From an uncultured Prevotella sp. (GTDB lineage Bacteria; Bacteroidota; Bacteroidia; Bacteroidales; Bacteroidaceae), in assembly GCA_934202525.1 (NCBI GenBank), contig CAKPYB010000006.1, positions 53,328-117,327 of the forward strand: a DNA stretch of 64,000 nt. Direction: 5' to 3'. A model generated the notes under the pieces. It was given only the letters and a program-made list of their open reading frames with translations, did not search any database and was not told where the DNA came from. The translations under genes and the position numbers were made by a program. This document shows positions 52,389 through 61,767 of the stretch, one piece after another. The first letter of the stretch is position 1; the number at the start of each line of letters is the position of its first letter.

Positions 52389-55300
52389 TTATAAACCTAA
52401 ATCTATCAAGGTCTGGAACGATAGGATGCCCAGATGATTCTTGTCCAACAGAGAAGCCTCAGCCAGATAACGCTCTGCATGACGCTTGTCGCCCAGGCCA
52501 TAGAAGCCAAGAGCCAACATATACTTGCAGTGAATCTTGTTGGAGAGATTCAAATCACCTTCCCAAATCTGGAGGTCAGGCAATGAAACGGCAAAGTAAT
52601 CCATCACCACATTCTCGAACAGATGATTCTTGCCATAGTTCACCAACTTATAGAATCTGCCATGAGCCTCGCCCACTCTGCCGAGTTTCAACAATGCCAA
52701 TCCCTGATAGAAAATCTTATCTGGCTTAGCATCATTGTAATACATGGCAGCAGCTGGTTCCTGAGGTCCCTTGGTTGCCTCTTCCCAACATTCCTTAGCC
52801 TTATCGCTCATACCCTTTGCAGCGTATGCGCAACCGAGGAAGTAGTAGAAATCATTCTCCTGTGCTCCATAAAGCTTTCCTTCACCAAGATGATGAGGAT
52901 ATACCAGGCACTCCTCAAGCAGCTGGATAGCCTTGTCATAATCCTTAGCTACCAAAGCCTTCTTCGCCAATTCCAGACGGCAGAGCTGATACTGTCCGCT
53001 CACCTTGCCTTCGCCGCCTTCCCATGGATGGAACTGGTGGGCATCGAGCTTCTTCATCGCCTCTTCATACTGTCCTGTCTGGTTGAGCAGAGTGATTTCC
53101 TCCAAGAGCAGGTCATCACGCTTAGCTATCAGTTCAGGATACTTCTGCAAGAGCTGCAGGCGGGTAGCATGCGGATGACCCATACGCTTGTAAAGCTGGT
53201 CAAGCTCCATCAGGATGCGGGCATCTGTGGTATCGAGAGCAAATGCCTTCTCCATATATTCAATAGTCTGATCCTCATTATGTTCCTTGTTGAACATAGC
53301 CAATGCAAGATTTCTCCATACAGTAGGGAACTCCGGACAAGCTTCTGCCGAACGGTTCCAATAACGTTCAGCCAAATCGTACTGACGCTTGTCATAATAC
53401 AGACAACCCAGATAGTAGCAAGCCTTGGCATCATCAGCATGATGACTCAAAGCTGCCTGCAAAGCCAGGGCTGCTTCTGCACAGTTAGGGAAGCAATAGT
53501 CTGAAGGATATTTCTCAGCCTCCTTGAATGCGTCGGTAGCACCCATCCATCCCATATAATAATAGGTCATTGGGGTAACAGCCTTTTCCTCCACAGCCAC
53601 ACCGAGTACCTTCAATGCTTCAGCATAAAGACCTGCTGCCTGATAGTCGAGTGCCAACTCATCATAGTTGTTCGACATACCATGCATCATCTCCTTCAAC
53701 TGGGCGAGATACTGTGCATTCTCTGTAAGGATATAGAGTTCAAACAGACAGCCATAGTTGAACAAGTCTATCTTCAAAGACTCCTTGCACCATGCGATGG
53801 CCTCATCCTTCTTGCCGGTCAAACGGAGAATCATAGCCTTCAAGGCACGTGCCTTATGATTGTGGGTATTGCGAATCAGGCAGTTCTCAATTTCCTCCTT
53901 GGCATCCTCCAGGCGATGCTGCATCACGGAAATCTGCGCACACTCAAAGAAGCCGGCATCCTGCCAACCGCCATTCCATGTTGACTTGTAGAACATGTCG
54001 TATGCCTCATCCATCTTATACTGATATTTCAGAGCAAGACCGAGATTGTAGATAGGCTCGCCATCGTATGGATTAGGATTGCGCTTCATCAAAACCTTTA
54101 CGGCACGACGCAGATACTGCTCTGCCTTATCGAAACAGCACTTGCGGATATACCACAAACCAAGAGCATTGTTGCATCGGTAATCCATAGGGTCACGACG
54201 CAAAGCCTCCTCGTAATAATCTACAGGACTGTAAGTAGCATGACGATACTGTTCCAAGTGAAGACCGGTGAGGAAGAGCTGGTCGTTTGTCTTGATCTGC
54301 TCAGGCAAGAGCGCAGCCTCTGCTGGATCAGGAATAGGACGGATTTCGTCTGGATCTGCATGCCAGGTCATCAGATGGTTGCCATCCTGTGACTCGATTT
54401 CAAAAGTCAAATCCTCGATACGGCAATCACCCACAGCAACGGTTTCATCCAACACGTTCGTTGGGTCAATGCTAACCGTCTTTTCGTAATATACCTCACC
54501 CTTGTCGCTCTTCAAGACAACCTTAACATCCTGCTGAGAAGTAGCAAATACCTTGAAGTTTGCCTTGCCCGTAGCTTCACTGACTGCACTTGGAGAAACC
54601 AGCTTTCCGTCAGCATCTACCATGTTGATGTTCATAATCAGGTCCTTGGTGGCATTCTTCACCACGCCCAACTCTCTGTAAGGCATGAAATACTGGGTGA
54701 ATCGCTTCTCCTCGTATGGCATCAACCAGGTGAAATCTGGCTGGTTCTCGGTGAATACGCCTGCCATCAGCTCGATGTATGGACCATCGGCATCAGTAAG
54801 ATTGCGGTCCCATGCCTGTCCGAAATCACCATTACCCCAAGTCCACTGCTTCTTACCTGGTGATACATGGTGGTTGGCAACATGAAGCATACCTGCCTCT
54901 GTATCATTCTCATAACCACCCTCAAAGTTGAACTTAGAGTTCACACCCATATAAGATGTAGGCACCTTGATGTTCTTATAGTTGGAAATATCTACACCAG
55001 CAGAGTAGTCCATCTTATAATAAGTGCCCGTAGCGATAGGGAAACTGCTTACAGCACGCTTGCCATGATCGAACACGGCATTGATGTCCTGTGGGAATAC
55101 ACTCTGGTAATAATCATTCACAGCCACGGCTGGGTTCGCCCACCAGAGGAAAGTCTGAGGCACGTTGGTGCGGTTGTAGAGCTGACCCTTGATTTCGAGA
55201 TAAGCCTTGCCTGGACGCAGGGTAAAGCCAGCCATACCCTTCTGATGGAACATTTTTTCTGTTTCGCTCACCCATACAGTAACAGAACCATCCTCATTCT

Positions 55301-55703
55301 CCTCGATGGTGCTATCCACTGGGAGATAGGTACTTGGACGATGGTGCTGAGGCCAGTTGAACTCGATACCACCACTGATCCAAGGTCCGGTCAAACCCAC
55401 CAATGCAGGCTTGATGACATGATTGTAATAAACGAAGTGGCGCTGCTTGATCTTATCGTAAGCCATCTGCACGCGACCGCCCAACTCTGGCAGAATCATC
55501 ACCTTGATGTATTCATTCTCAATCCACACGGCATGCCACTCCTTGTCCTGAGGCTCATCGCTGATACTCTCAATGACAGGATAAGGATATACCACTCCAC
55601 TTGAACCCTGATAAACTCGTTTCTCCAAGAAAATAGGATTCTTCTCTGGTGCTCCAATCTCATAGGTTGGAATCACCACTGTTTCTCTCCAAGCTTTTAC
55701 CAT
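52389..55703 (-). CDS. DUF5107-TPR protein of unknown function
   Basis: An 1104-residue protein without a signal peptide, so probably cytoplasmic. The N-terminal 400 or so residues match DUF5107 (IENEYIKVMILPELGGRVQMAYDK, GGIEFNWPQHH), whose shape resembles the beta-sandwich of aldose mutarotases and some glycoside hydrolases. About residues 470-1090 form many tetratricopeptide repeats (NALGLWYIRKCCFDKAEQYLRRA and similar). It starts 6 bp after the sugar porter gene. Its place in this PUL suggests it acts on or senses imported galacto-oligosaccharides, but no activity can be read from the sequence. Confidence 0.85.
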   Translation of the reverse strand: MVKAWRETVVIPTYEIGAPEKNPIFLEKRVYQGSSGVVYPYPVIESISDEPQDKEWHAVWIENEYIKVMILPELGGRVQMAYDKIKQRHFVYYNHVIKPALVGLTGPWISGGIEFNWPQHHRPSTYLPVDSTIEENEDGSVTVWVSETEKMFHQKGMAGFTLRPGKAYLEIKGQLYNRTNVPQTFLWWANPAVAVNDYYQSVFPQDINAVFDHGKRAVSSFPIATGTYYKMDYSAGVDISNYKNIKVPTSYMGVNSKFNFEGGYENDTEAGMLHVANHHVSPGKKQWTWGNGDFGQAWDRNLTDADGPYIELMAGVFTENQPDFTWLMPYEEKRFTQYFMPYRELGVVKNATKDLIMNINMVDADGKLVSPSAVSEATGKANFKVFATSQQDVKVVLKSDKGEVYYEKTVSIDPTNVLDETVAVGDCRIEDLTFEIESQDGNHLMTWHADPDEIRPIPDPAEAALLPEQIKTNDQLFLTGLHLEQYRHATYSPVDYYEEALRRDPMDYRCNNALGLWYIRKCCFDKAEQYLRRAVKVLMKRNPNPYDGEPIYNLGLALKYQYKMDEAYDMFYKSTWNGGWQDAGFFECAQISVMQHRLEDAKEEIENCLIRNTHNHKARALKAMILRLTGKKDEAIAWCKESLKIDLFNYGCLFELYILTENAQYLAQLKEMMHGMSNNYDELALDYQAAGLYAEALKVLGVAVEEKAVTPMTYYYMGWMGATDAFKEAEKYPSDYCFPNCAEAALALQAALSHHADDAKACYYLGCLYYDKRQYDLAERYWNRSAEACPEFPTVWRNLALAMFNKEHNEDQTIEYMEKAFALDTTDARILMELDQLYKRMGHPHATRLQLLQKYPELIAKRDDLLLEEITLLNQTGQYEEAMKKLDAHQFHPWEGGEGKVSGQYQLCRLELAKKALVAKDYDKAIQLLEECLVYPHHLGEGKLYGAQENDFYYFLGCAYAAKGMSDKAKECWEEATKGPQEPAAAMYYNDAKPDKIFYQGLALLKLGRVGEAHGRFYKLVNYGKNHLFENVVMDYFAVSLPDLQIWEGDLNLSNKIHCKYMLALGFYGLGDKRHAERYLAEASLLDKNHLGILSFQTLIDLGL

Positions 55704-55709
55704 AATATC

Positions 55710-57101
55710 TTATTGTTTTTGTATTAATTCTTTTTCCAATTCTTCGAGTGATTTGCCTTTGGTCTCAGGTAACAGTAAAGAGACGAAGAGGAAACCACCC
55801 AGACATACTGCACTATAAATCCAGAAGGTACCATAACTGCCCAATGCCACATTGAGCAAAGGGAATGTATAGGTAAGCGTAGAACTTCCCACCCAGAGGG
55901 CAAAGGTACTGGTAGCTACCGCCACGGCACGCACCCTGTTAGGGAAGATTTCTGCCAGAAGAACCCAGGTTACAGGTCCCAAAGTCATGGCATAGCAGGC
56001 GATTGCTGCCACCACCAGCACAATCATAAACCATCCCGTAATCTGGAAGAAATAACAGATACCCAGGATGAGATAGATGCCGCAAAGTCCGCCGGCACCC
56101 AGTTTCATCAAGGCCTTTCTTCCCCATTTATCTACCGTGAAGATGGCAACAAATGTAAAGATGACATTGGCTATTCCCGTTACCACGATATTGAAAAGCA
56201 CATCACCAATGGCATAACCTGCCGACTGGAATATCTCCTGTGCATAATTGAAAATGACATTTGTGCCACACCATTGCTGGAAGAAGGCAACCACCACACC
56301 CAGCAGGAGCACCTTGCGATAAGGCTTACTGAACAAAGTCTTCAATCCAGCCTGCGAGGAGTCCTTTTCGTTAGCCTCTCTCACGGCCTGCAACTCTGCC
56401 TGCGCATAGCTGTTTCCACCTATCTTATTCAATGTAACAAAAGCTTTCTTGTCTCTATTCTTCATAGCAAGCCAACGGGGACTTTCGGGAATGAAGCAAG
56501 CCATCACACAGAACACTGCAGCCGGAAAAGCTGCCGCCCAGAACATCCATCGCCAAGCCATCTGCCCATTCCAGGATGCAGCCATATCAGCTGAGGAGAA
56601 AGAAGCCGGGATAGGTTCTGCTATCAGCCAGTTGGTTATCTGGGCCGCCAGAATACCAAGCACGATGGTCAATTGGTTCAAAGAAACCAGTTTTCCTCTA
56701 ATAGAGGTAGGTGCCACCTCTGCAATATACATAGGTGAAAGTCCTGAAGCCACTCCGATGCCGATGCCTCCGAAGAAACGGGCTACCAGAAAAGAGCTGA
56801 AGGTATCAGCCAATCCCGTTGCTATCGCCGAGATGAAAAAGATCAGGGCGGCAACAATCAGGAGTTTCTTTCTTCCGATGCGGTCGGCAAGCGAACCGCA
56901 GAGCATCGCTCCTATCAGGCATCCTATCAAGGCGATAGTCATCGCCAAGCCCTGGTTAGAAGGACTGTCGGCTATCTGATAATACAGTTCGTAGAAGGGT
57001 TTGGCACCGCCAATCACTACCCAATCGTAACCGAACAGCAAGCCACCCATCGCAGATACCAGACAGATGAAATACACAAATTTTTTGTTTATTGTTTCCA
57101 T
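55710..57101 (-). CDS. MFS sugar porter, galactose/xylose type
   Basis: A 463-residue inner-membrane protein with about 12 membrane helices and sugar-porter signatures: GYDWVVIGGAKPFYE at the first helix, ADRIGRKK, PESPRWL, QQWCGTNVIFNYAQEI and the C-terminal PETKGKSLEELE. Members move galactose, xylose or glucose with protons. It is the first gene of the PUL's second transcript, followed 6 bp later by the DUF5107-TPR gene, and would take the galactose released by GH35 into the cytoplasm. Confidence 0.93.
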   Translation of the reverse strand: METINKKFVYFICLVSAMGGLLFGYDWVVIGGAKPFYELYYQIADSPSNQGLAMTIALIGCLIGAMLCGSLADRIGRKKLLIVAALIFFISAIATGLADTFSSFLVARFFGGIGIGVASGLSPMYIAEVAPTSIRGKLVSLNQLTIVLGILAAQITNWLIAEPIPASFSSADMAASWNGQMAWRWMFWAAAFPAAVFCVMACFIPESPRWLAMKNRDKKAFVTLNKIGGNSYAQAELQAVREANEKDSSQAGLKTLFSKPYRKVLLLGVVVAFFQQWCGTNVIFNYAQEIFQSAGYAIGDVLFNIVVTGIANVIFTFVAIFTVDKWGRKALMKLGAGGLCGIYLILGICYFFQITGWFMIVLVVAAIACYAMTLGPVTWVLLAEIFPNRVRAVAVATSTFALWVGSSTLTYTFPLLNVALGSYGTFWIYSAVCLGGFLFVSLLLPETKGKSLEELEKELIQKQ

Positions 57102-57136
57102 GTCAGTTGTTATTTGTTATTTGATTTTTCTGGGTG

Positions 57137-57174
57137 CAAAGGTACAGCTTTTATCGGAAAGATGAAATAGAATA
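57137..57174 (-). promoter_or_regulatory. Promoter of the sugar porter/DUF5107 transcript
   Basis: On the minus strand TACCTTTG (57144-57137) with TATTCTATTT (57174-57165) upstream. The 28-bp offset between these two features is the same as at 52193-52230. Confidence 0.72.
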
Positions 57175-57235
57175 AAAGCGGGAAATAATGGAGAATCTTA
57201 CGATTGCTATTCTGATATTCATAAAAATCAGCGAT

Positions 57236-57272
57236 ATTCCTTGCTTATTCCAAATATTTATGCTAACTTTGC
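57236..57272 (+). promoter_or_regulatory. Promoter of the AAA-ATPase gene, copy 2 of the duplicated 37-bp promoter
   Basis: TTGC, a 19-bp spacer, then TAACTTTG (57264-57271). The 37 bp match 38713-38749 except at one spacer base. Confidence 0.85.
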
Positions 57273-57303
57273 CACAAAATATAAATCATAAGGAGTATCG
57301 CTC

Positions 57304-59088
57304 ATGGATAGTATTATCACAAAGAAGAAATTTGCCAAGCGCGAATACATTTATCGCAAGCGCATCCCTTACGGAATGATGAACTTCGTTACCGTGAGAG
57401 AGAGGAATTGTTATTACGTAGACAAGACCCCATTTATTGAAGAAATTGAAAATTCAAACATGTATTTCTTCTATATCCGCCCTCGCCGTTTCGGCAAGAG
57501 CCTTACCCTCTCCATGCTCAAACAGTATTACGACATCAACATGGCTGATAGGTTTGAGGAACTGTTTGGGGGATTGTATATCGGCGAGAATCCAACACCT
57601 GAGCACAATACCTATCTGATTATCTCGCTCAACTTTGCCGTGGTAGATGCCAATCTTGAGAATTACAAGAAGGGACTTGATGCACATTGCAACACAGAGT
57701 TTAACTACTTCTGCGATGTGTATGCACGTTATCTGCCTGCCAATTTGAAGGAGGAAATGAACAAGAAGGATGGTGCAGCTGAGCAGCTGGACTATCTCTG
57801 CAAGGAATGCAAGAAGACTGGACAGAAGGTGTATCTCTTCATCGATGAGTATGATCATTTCACGAATACCATCCTGGCAGAACCGGATTGCCTCAACAGC
57901 TATCAGGCTGAAACTCATGGAACGGGTTATCTCCGTAAGTTCTTCGATACCATCAAGTCGGCTACTGATTCTACTCTGGAGCGAGTCTTCGTAACGGGCG
58001 TTAGTCCTGTTACCATGGATGACTTGACCAGCGGTTTCAACATCGGTACCAACTACTCCTTGGCATACGAGTTTAACGAGATGACGGGTTTCACGGAAGA
58101 AGAGGTACGCGAAATGCTCACTTACTATACCGACACGCTCAATCTCCACAACTACACCGTGGATGAATTGATAGAACTGATGAAGCCATGGTACGATAAC
58201 TATTGCTTTACTGCGGATTCTTATGGCGAAACCACCATGTACAACTCCAACATGGTGCTCTATTTCATAGATAATTATATCAGAAATAGAGGAAGACTGC
58301 CGGAAAATATGATAGAGGAAAATATCCGACTGGATTACAATAAACTCCGCATGCTTATCCGCAAGGACAAGGAGTTTGCCCACGATGCCTCTATCATCCA
58401 ACAATTGGTAGAAAACGGCTTTGTGGCTGGTGAACTCAAGACAGGCTTCCCTGCCGAGCAGATAGGCGACCCGGATAATTTCGTGAGTCTGCTCTACTAT
58501 TTCGGCATGGTTACCATCGCCGGAACTCATCAGGGAAAGACCAAGTTCGTAATACCAAATGAAGTAGTGCGGGAGCAGTTGTTCAGATATCTCCTTGACA
58601 CATACAAGGAGAACGATCTGAAATATGATTCATACGAAAAGGGAAACCTGGAAAGTGCCTTGGCATATCGTGGAGAATGGAAGCCGTATTTTGAATACAT
58701 CGCAGACAGTCTGCATAAATATTCATCCCAAAGAGACCATCAGAAGGGTGAATATTTCGTACATGGATTCACGCTTGCCATGACCTGCGACAACAAGTTC
58801 TATCGCCCGATATCCGAAAAGGATACACAGGAAGGATATGCCGATATCTTCCTCTGTCCATTGGTTGATAATTTCAGCGATATGCTGCATTCCTACATCG
58901 TAGAGCTCAAGTATGCCAAGTCGAAAGATACCGATGCGCATGTGGAACAACTCAGACAGGAAGCCATCAGCCAGGTGAATAGATATGCAGAAAGTGAAGT
59001 AGTAACGTCTTCCATCAAGACTACGCAGCTGCATAAGATCATCGTGGTGTATAAAGGCACAGAAATGGTGGTTTGCGAAGAAGTATAA
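57304..59088 (+). CDS. AAA-ATPase-like protein with C-terminal PD-(D/E)XK nuclease domain
   Basis: A 594-residue protein of the AAA-ATPase_like/PDDEXK_9 (DUF1703) type. The N-terminal P-loop is RPRRFGKSL (59-67) and Walker B is VYLFIDEYD (176-184). The C-terminal domain has the nuclease residues Asp514 (GYADIF) and Glu534-x-Lys536 (VELKYA). This family is highly multiplied in Bacteroidetes genomes and its role is unknown; suggestions include defence, selfish-element or DNA-repair functions. It is driven by a promoter that duplicates the AraC gene's and is followed within 32 bp by a 22-bp-period repeat array. Confidence 0.9.
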   Translation: MDSIITKKKFAKREYIYRKRIPYGMMNFVTVRERNCYYVDKTPFIEEIENSNMYFFYIRPRRFGKSLTLSMLKQYYDINMADRFEELFGGLYIGENPTPEHNTYLIISLNFAVVDANLENYKKGLDAHCNTEFNYFCDVYARYLPANLKEEMNKKDGAAEQLDYLCKECKKTGQKVYLFIDEYDHFTNTILAEPDCLNSYQAETHGTGYLRKFFDTIKSATDSTLERVFVTGVSPVTMDDLTSGFNIGTNYSLAYEFNEMTGFTEEEVREMLTYYTDTLNLHNYTVDELIELMKPWYDNYCFTADSYGETTMYNSNMVLYFIDNYIRNRGRLPENMIEENIRLDYNKLRMLIRKDKEFAHDASIIQQLVENGFVAGELKTGFPAEQIGDPDNFVSLLYYFGMVTIAGTHQGKTKFVIPNEVVREQLFRYLLDTYKENDLKYDSYEKGNLESALAYRGEWKPYFEYIADSLHKYSSQRDHQKGEYFVHGFTLAMTCDNKFYRPISEKDTQEGYADIFLCPLVDNFSDMLHSYIVELKYAKSKDTDAHVEQLRQEAISQVNRYAESEVVTSSIKTTQLHKIIVVYKGTEMVVCEEV

Positions 59089-59120
59089 ATTCCACAAGCG
59101 AGGAATAGGATGTAAAAAAG

Positions 59121-59359
59121 GCGCACAACACCTGAACGACAGCCGCACAACAGCTGAGCGACGTTTGCACAACACCTGTTGTGCAAGCGCACATCAGCTG
59201 TTGTGCGGTTTACTATATAATATGTCCAGAAGACTTATTCTATATAACTGAAAGACTTCAAGTAACTGTTCGGAAAACTTATGTCATATCCTTAAACGTC
59301 ATCAACCATATCATTAAACGTCATCAATCATATCATTAGAAGACATCAACCGATTCCTT
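59121..59359. repeat. 22-bp-period palindromic repeat array behind the AAA/PD-(D/E)XK gene
   Basis: Four units begin at 59121, 59143, 59165 and 59187. Consensus is close to CGCACAACAGCTGTTGTGCG; unit three has 10-bp arms TTGCACAACA and TGTTGTGCAA. After a 19-bp junction, six further 22-bp units begin at 59228 and end 2 bp before the neighbouring gene's stop. Their shared parts are GAAGACTT/GACTT, then AAACGTCATCAAC and CATATCATT. The spacing is regular although the sequence drifts. Confidence 0.88.
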
Positions 59360-59361
59360 AT

Positions 59362-60543
59362 TCAGGATAATCTCTTTCCTACCTTAGCGGCAACAAACGC
59401 TATCATCAGACCCAGGCAGGCGGCAATGCTGATGGCAATGCGGAGACCGGTAGCCTCAGCAAGCCATCCGATAACCGGAGGTCCTACCAGGAAACCGAAG
59501 AAACTGATGCTCGAAACGATGGTAATGGCGATGCTCGCCTTGATGGTTCCCAATTTTCCGGCGATACTGTAACAGATAGGAACCGACGAAGAGATGCCGA
59601 AACCTACCAGCAGGAAACCCAAGGTGGCAGGAATGAGATAAGGCAAGGCAGCAGCCAGCCACAAACCGCCCAATATCAAACCACCACAAACCTTCAATAC
59701 TCTGGCTGGGCCGTATTTCGTAACAAACCCATCAGCCATGAATCTACCCAACGTCATCGCACCCATACCAGCCACATAGCCCGCACGGATAAAAGCCTCA
59801 TCGGGTTTTACTACTGATGAAAAATACACACCACTCCAATCATAAACAGTACCTTCACAGAACATGCCGGCAAATCCCATCAATCCTAAGAGAAACAGAA
59901 TCGGGTCGATGGTCTTGAAAGAGAACTTCGGAACATCCTCCTCTTCTGCTTTCGCCATGGCATCATTAACAAGAAAGCGGAAACCGACAGCAACGATGAG
60001 AATACTCAGAGCCAGAATAGTTCCAAAGTGGACATCTATCGGGAGTAAAGTATTGGCAAAGATGGCACCGATGATACCACCGGAGAATCCACCCAGACTC
60101 CACAGACCATGAAACGATGACATGATGTTGCGCCCATACATCTTCTCTACCAGACATGCCTGCGTATTGGTGGCAATGTTCATCAGATTCGCCATCATTC
60201 CGAAAGTAATAAGACTCAAAATCAGATGAAAAACCGTAGTACTGCTACCGATGCAGAAAAGAACCAGGACATAGAGCACCTCAGACAGAACCAGCATCTT
60301 CTTGCTGCCAAATCTACTCACCAGGATACCCGAGAAAGCCATCATCAGAAGTTGGCCGATAGGAATGGCGAAAAGCACCGTTCCCAACTGGCCGTTGCTC
60401 AGATGCAACATCTGTTTTACATCCGGAATACGGCTTGCCCAACTGGCAAACACTACTCCCGGAACAAAATAATAAGCCGCAACCGCCACTCGCTTGCGCG
60501 CCAAATCACTTAAATTACTCAAATTACTCAAACTGACTGTCAT
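59362..60543 (-). CDS. MFS transporter, YbjJ/FucP-like
   Basis: A 393-residue inner-membrane protein with about 12 helices. The opening AYYFVPGVVFASWASRIPDVKQMLHLSNGQLGTVLFA and SRFGSKKML are typical of the YbjJ-type MFS group, related to sugar permeases. Substrate unknown. It is convergent with the AAA gene; the repeat array fills the space between their 3' ends. Confidence 0.85.
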   Translation of the reverse strand: MTVSLSNLSNLSDLARKRVAVAAYYFVPGVVFASWASRIPDVKQMLHLSNGQLGTVLFAIPIGQLLMMAFSGILVSRFGSKKMLVLSEVLYVLVLFCIGSSTTVFHLILSLITFGMMANLMNIATNTQACLVEKMYGRNIMSSFHGLWSLGGFSGGIIGAIFANTLLPIDVHFGTILALSILIVAVGFRFLVNDAMAKAEEEDVPKFSFKTIDPILFLLGLMGFAGMFCEGTVYDWSGVYFSSVVKPDEAFIRAGYVAGMGAMTLGRFMADGFVTKYGPARVLKVCGGLILGGLWLAAALPYLIPATLGFLLVGFGISSSVPICYSIAGKLGTIKASIAITIVSSISFFGFLVGPPVIGWLAEATGLRIAISIAACLGLMIAFVAAKVGKRLS

Positions 60544-60638
60544 CCTTAATAATATACCTATTATAAATACTCATTTCTATTAGCGGCTGCAAAATTACAA
60601 AAAAAAACAGAAAAAGACTGATATTTGAACAATAAATG

Positions 60639-60670
60639 TTGCGCCGTTTGAGATTTTTGCCGTACCTTTG
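60639..60670 (+). promoter_or_regulatory. Promoter of the SGNH hydrolase gene
   Basis: TTGC (60639-60642), 20 bp, then TACCTTTG (60663-60670), 31 bp before the start codon. Confidence 0.7.
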
Positions 60671-60701
60671 CACTCAGAAAAAAAATAAAAACAAACTAGC
60701 A

Positions 60702-61568
60702 ATGAAGAAACAAACAATGATTACCCTGGCACTCGCCTTGACTTTGGCGATGCCAACCCTACCCGCCTTCGCCCAGAAGGCGATGAGCAAGAAAGAAATT
60801 GCCGAAAAAGAAAAGGCATTCAAGAACCTTCAGCATCCCTGGAAGGGAAAGAAAGTAGCTTACTTCGGCGACTCCATCACAGACCCTAACATCAAGGCAT
60901 CAAAAGTAAAATACTGGGGATTCCTGCAGGATTGGCTCGGCATCACCCCTTACGTTTATGGTGTGAGCGGCAGACAGTGGAACGATATTCCCCGTCAGGC
61001 AGACCAACTGCAGAAGGAACATGGTGATGATTTCGATGCCATCCTCATCTTTATGGGTACCAACGATTACAACAATGGTGTGCCTGTAGGCGAATGGTAC
61101 ACGGAGACTTTCGACAGCGTGAGAGTAGCCCGCCACAAGCCAAGCGAAATGGTACAGCGCCGCCACCGCCACTTCTGTATGGACAAGAATACATTAAAAG
61201 GCCGCATCAACATCGCCATGTCGAAGCTGAAGCAGATGTATCCTACCAAGCAAATCGTGGTGATGACTCCTGTGCATCGTGCTCTCTTTGCCAGTGGTGA
61301 CAAGAACATCCAGCCAGATGAGATGTACGAGAATGCCCGCGGCATCTTCTTCGATGAATACGTAAAAGCTATCAAGGAAACAGGCAATGTCTGGGCAGTT
61401 CCGGTCATCGACCTCAACTCCCTTTCCGGTCTCTTCCCTCTTTACGATGCTGGTGCGCAGATGTTTAACAAACCGGATACCGACCGTCTTCATCCAAACG
61501 ATGCCGGCCATTCCCGTATGGCAAAGACCATCATGCAGCAGCTCTCCTCCCTGCCTTGCGACTTCTAG
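60702..61568 (+). CDS. SGNH/GDSL-family secreted hydrolase
   Basis: A 288-residue protein with a signal peptide (MKKQTMITLALALTLAMP start, cleavage near AFAQ). GDSIT (Ser58) is block I, GTNDYNN is block III, and DRLHPNDAGH carries the Asp/His pair. The family contains esterases, including sialate and acetyl-xylan esterases. I start at 60702 because the ATG at 60636 lies upstream of the predicted promoter. A transporter of unknown substrate lies divergently. Confidence 0.88.
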   Translation: MKKQTMITLALALTLAMPTLPAFAQKAMSKKEIAEKEKAFKNLQHPWKGKKVAYFGDSITDPNIKASKVKYWGFLQDWLGITPYVYGVSGRQWNDIPRQADQLQKEHGDDFDAILIFMGTNDYNNGVPVGEWYTETFDSVRVARHKPSEMVQRRHRHFCMDKNTLKGRINIAMSKLKQMYPTKQIVVMTPVHRALFASGDKNIQPDEMYENARGIFFDEYVKAIKETGNVWAVPVIDLNSLSGLFPLYDAGAQMFNKPDTDRLHPNDAGHSRMAKTIMQQLSSLPCDF

Positions 61569-61636
61569 AGAAGGGGCAGCGGATATAGAAAAGTGTATTA
61601 TTTCACCCCTATTTTATATTAAAAAGTGTAATTTTT

Positions 61637-61679
61637 CGCAGGAGTTTGCCTATGTTTTAGGTAAGCTCCTGCGTTTTTT
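61637..61679 (+). terminator. Strong intrinsic terminator after the SGNH hydrolase
   Basis: CGCAGGAG pairs with CTCCTGCG and the stem continues to CCTA/TAGG, followed by TTTTTT. Its loop arms contain the first copy of the 16-bp repeat described next. Confidence 0.85.
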
Positions 61680-61758
61680 GCCTATGTTTTAGGAAGATTT
61701 TTATATAAGTTGCCTATGTTTTAGGAAAGTTTCACTATATTTTTGCCTATGTTTTAGG
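61646..61758. repeat. Four phased copies of a 16-bp repeat upstream of the second AAA gene
   Basis: TTGCCTATGTTTTAGG starts at 61646, 61678, 61710 and 61743, spaced 32, 32 and 33 bp (about three helical turns). Each holds an inverted CCTA/TAGG pair. The last copy supplies TTGC 21 bp before the -7 box, so it overlaps the -33. Confidence 0.92.
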
Positions 61759-61767
61759 AAAAAAGAG

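Noticed and set aside
60636..60701. Longer N-terminus for the SGNH hydrolase from 60636
   Set aside because: This ATG precedes the -7 box and would bury a clean signal peptide starting at 60702.
61646..61758. Four direct repeats with similar-sized spacers, CRISPR-like at first sight
   Set aside because: Repeats are only 16 bp, spacers about 16 bp, no cas genes are near, and the last copy forms part of a promoter.
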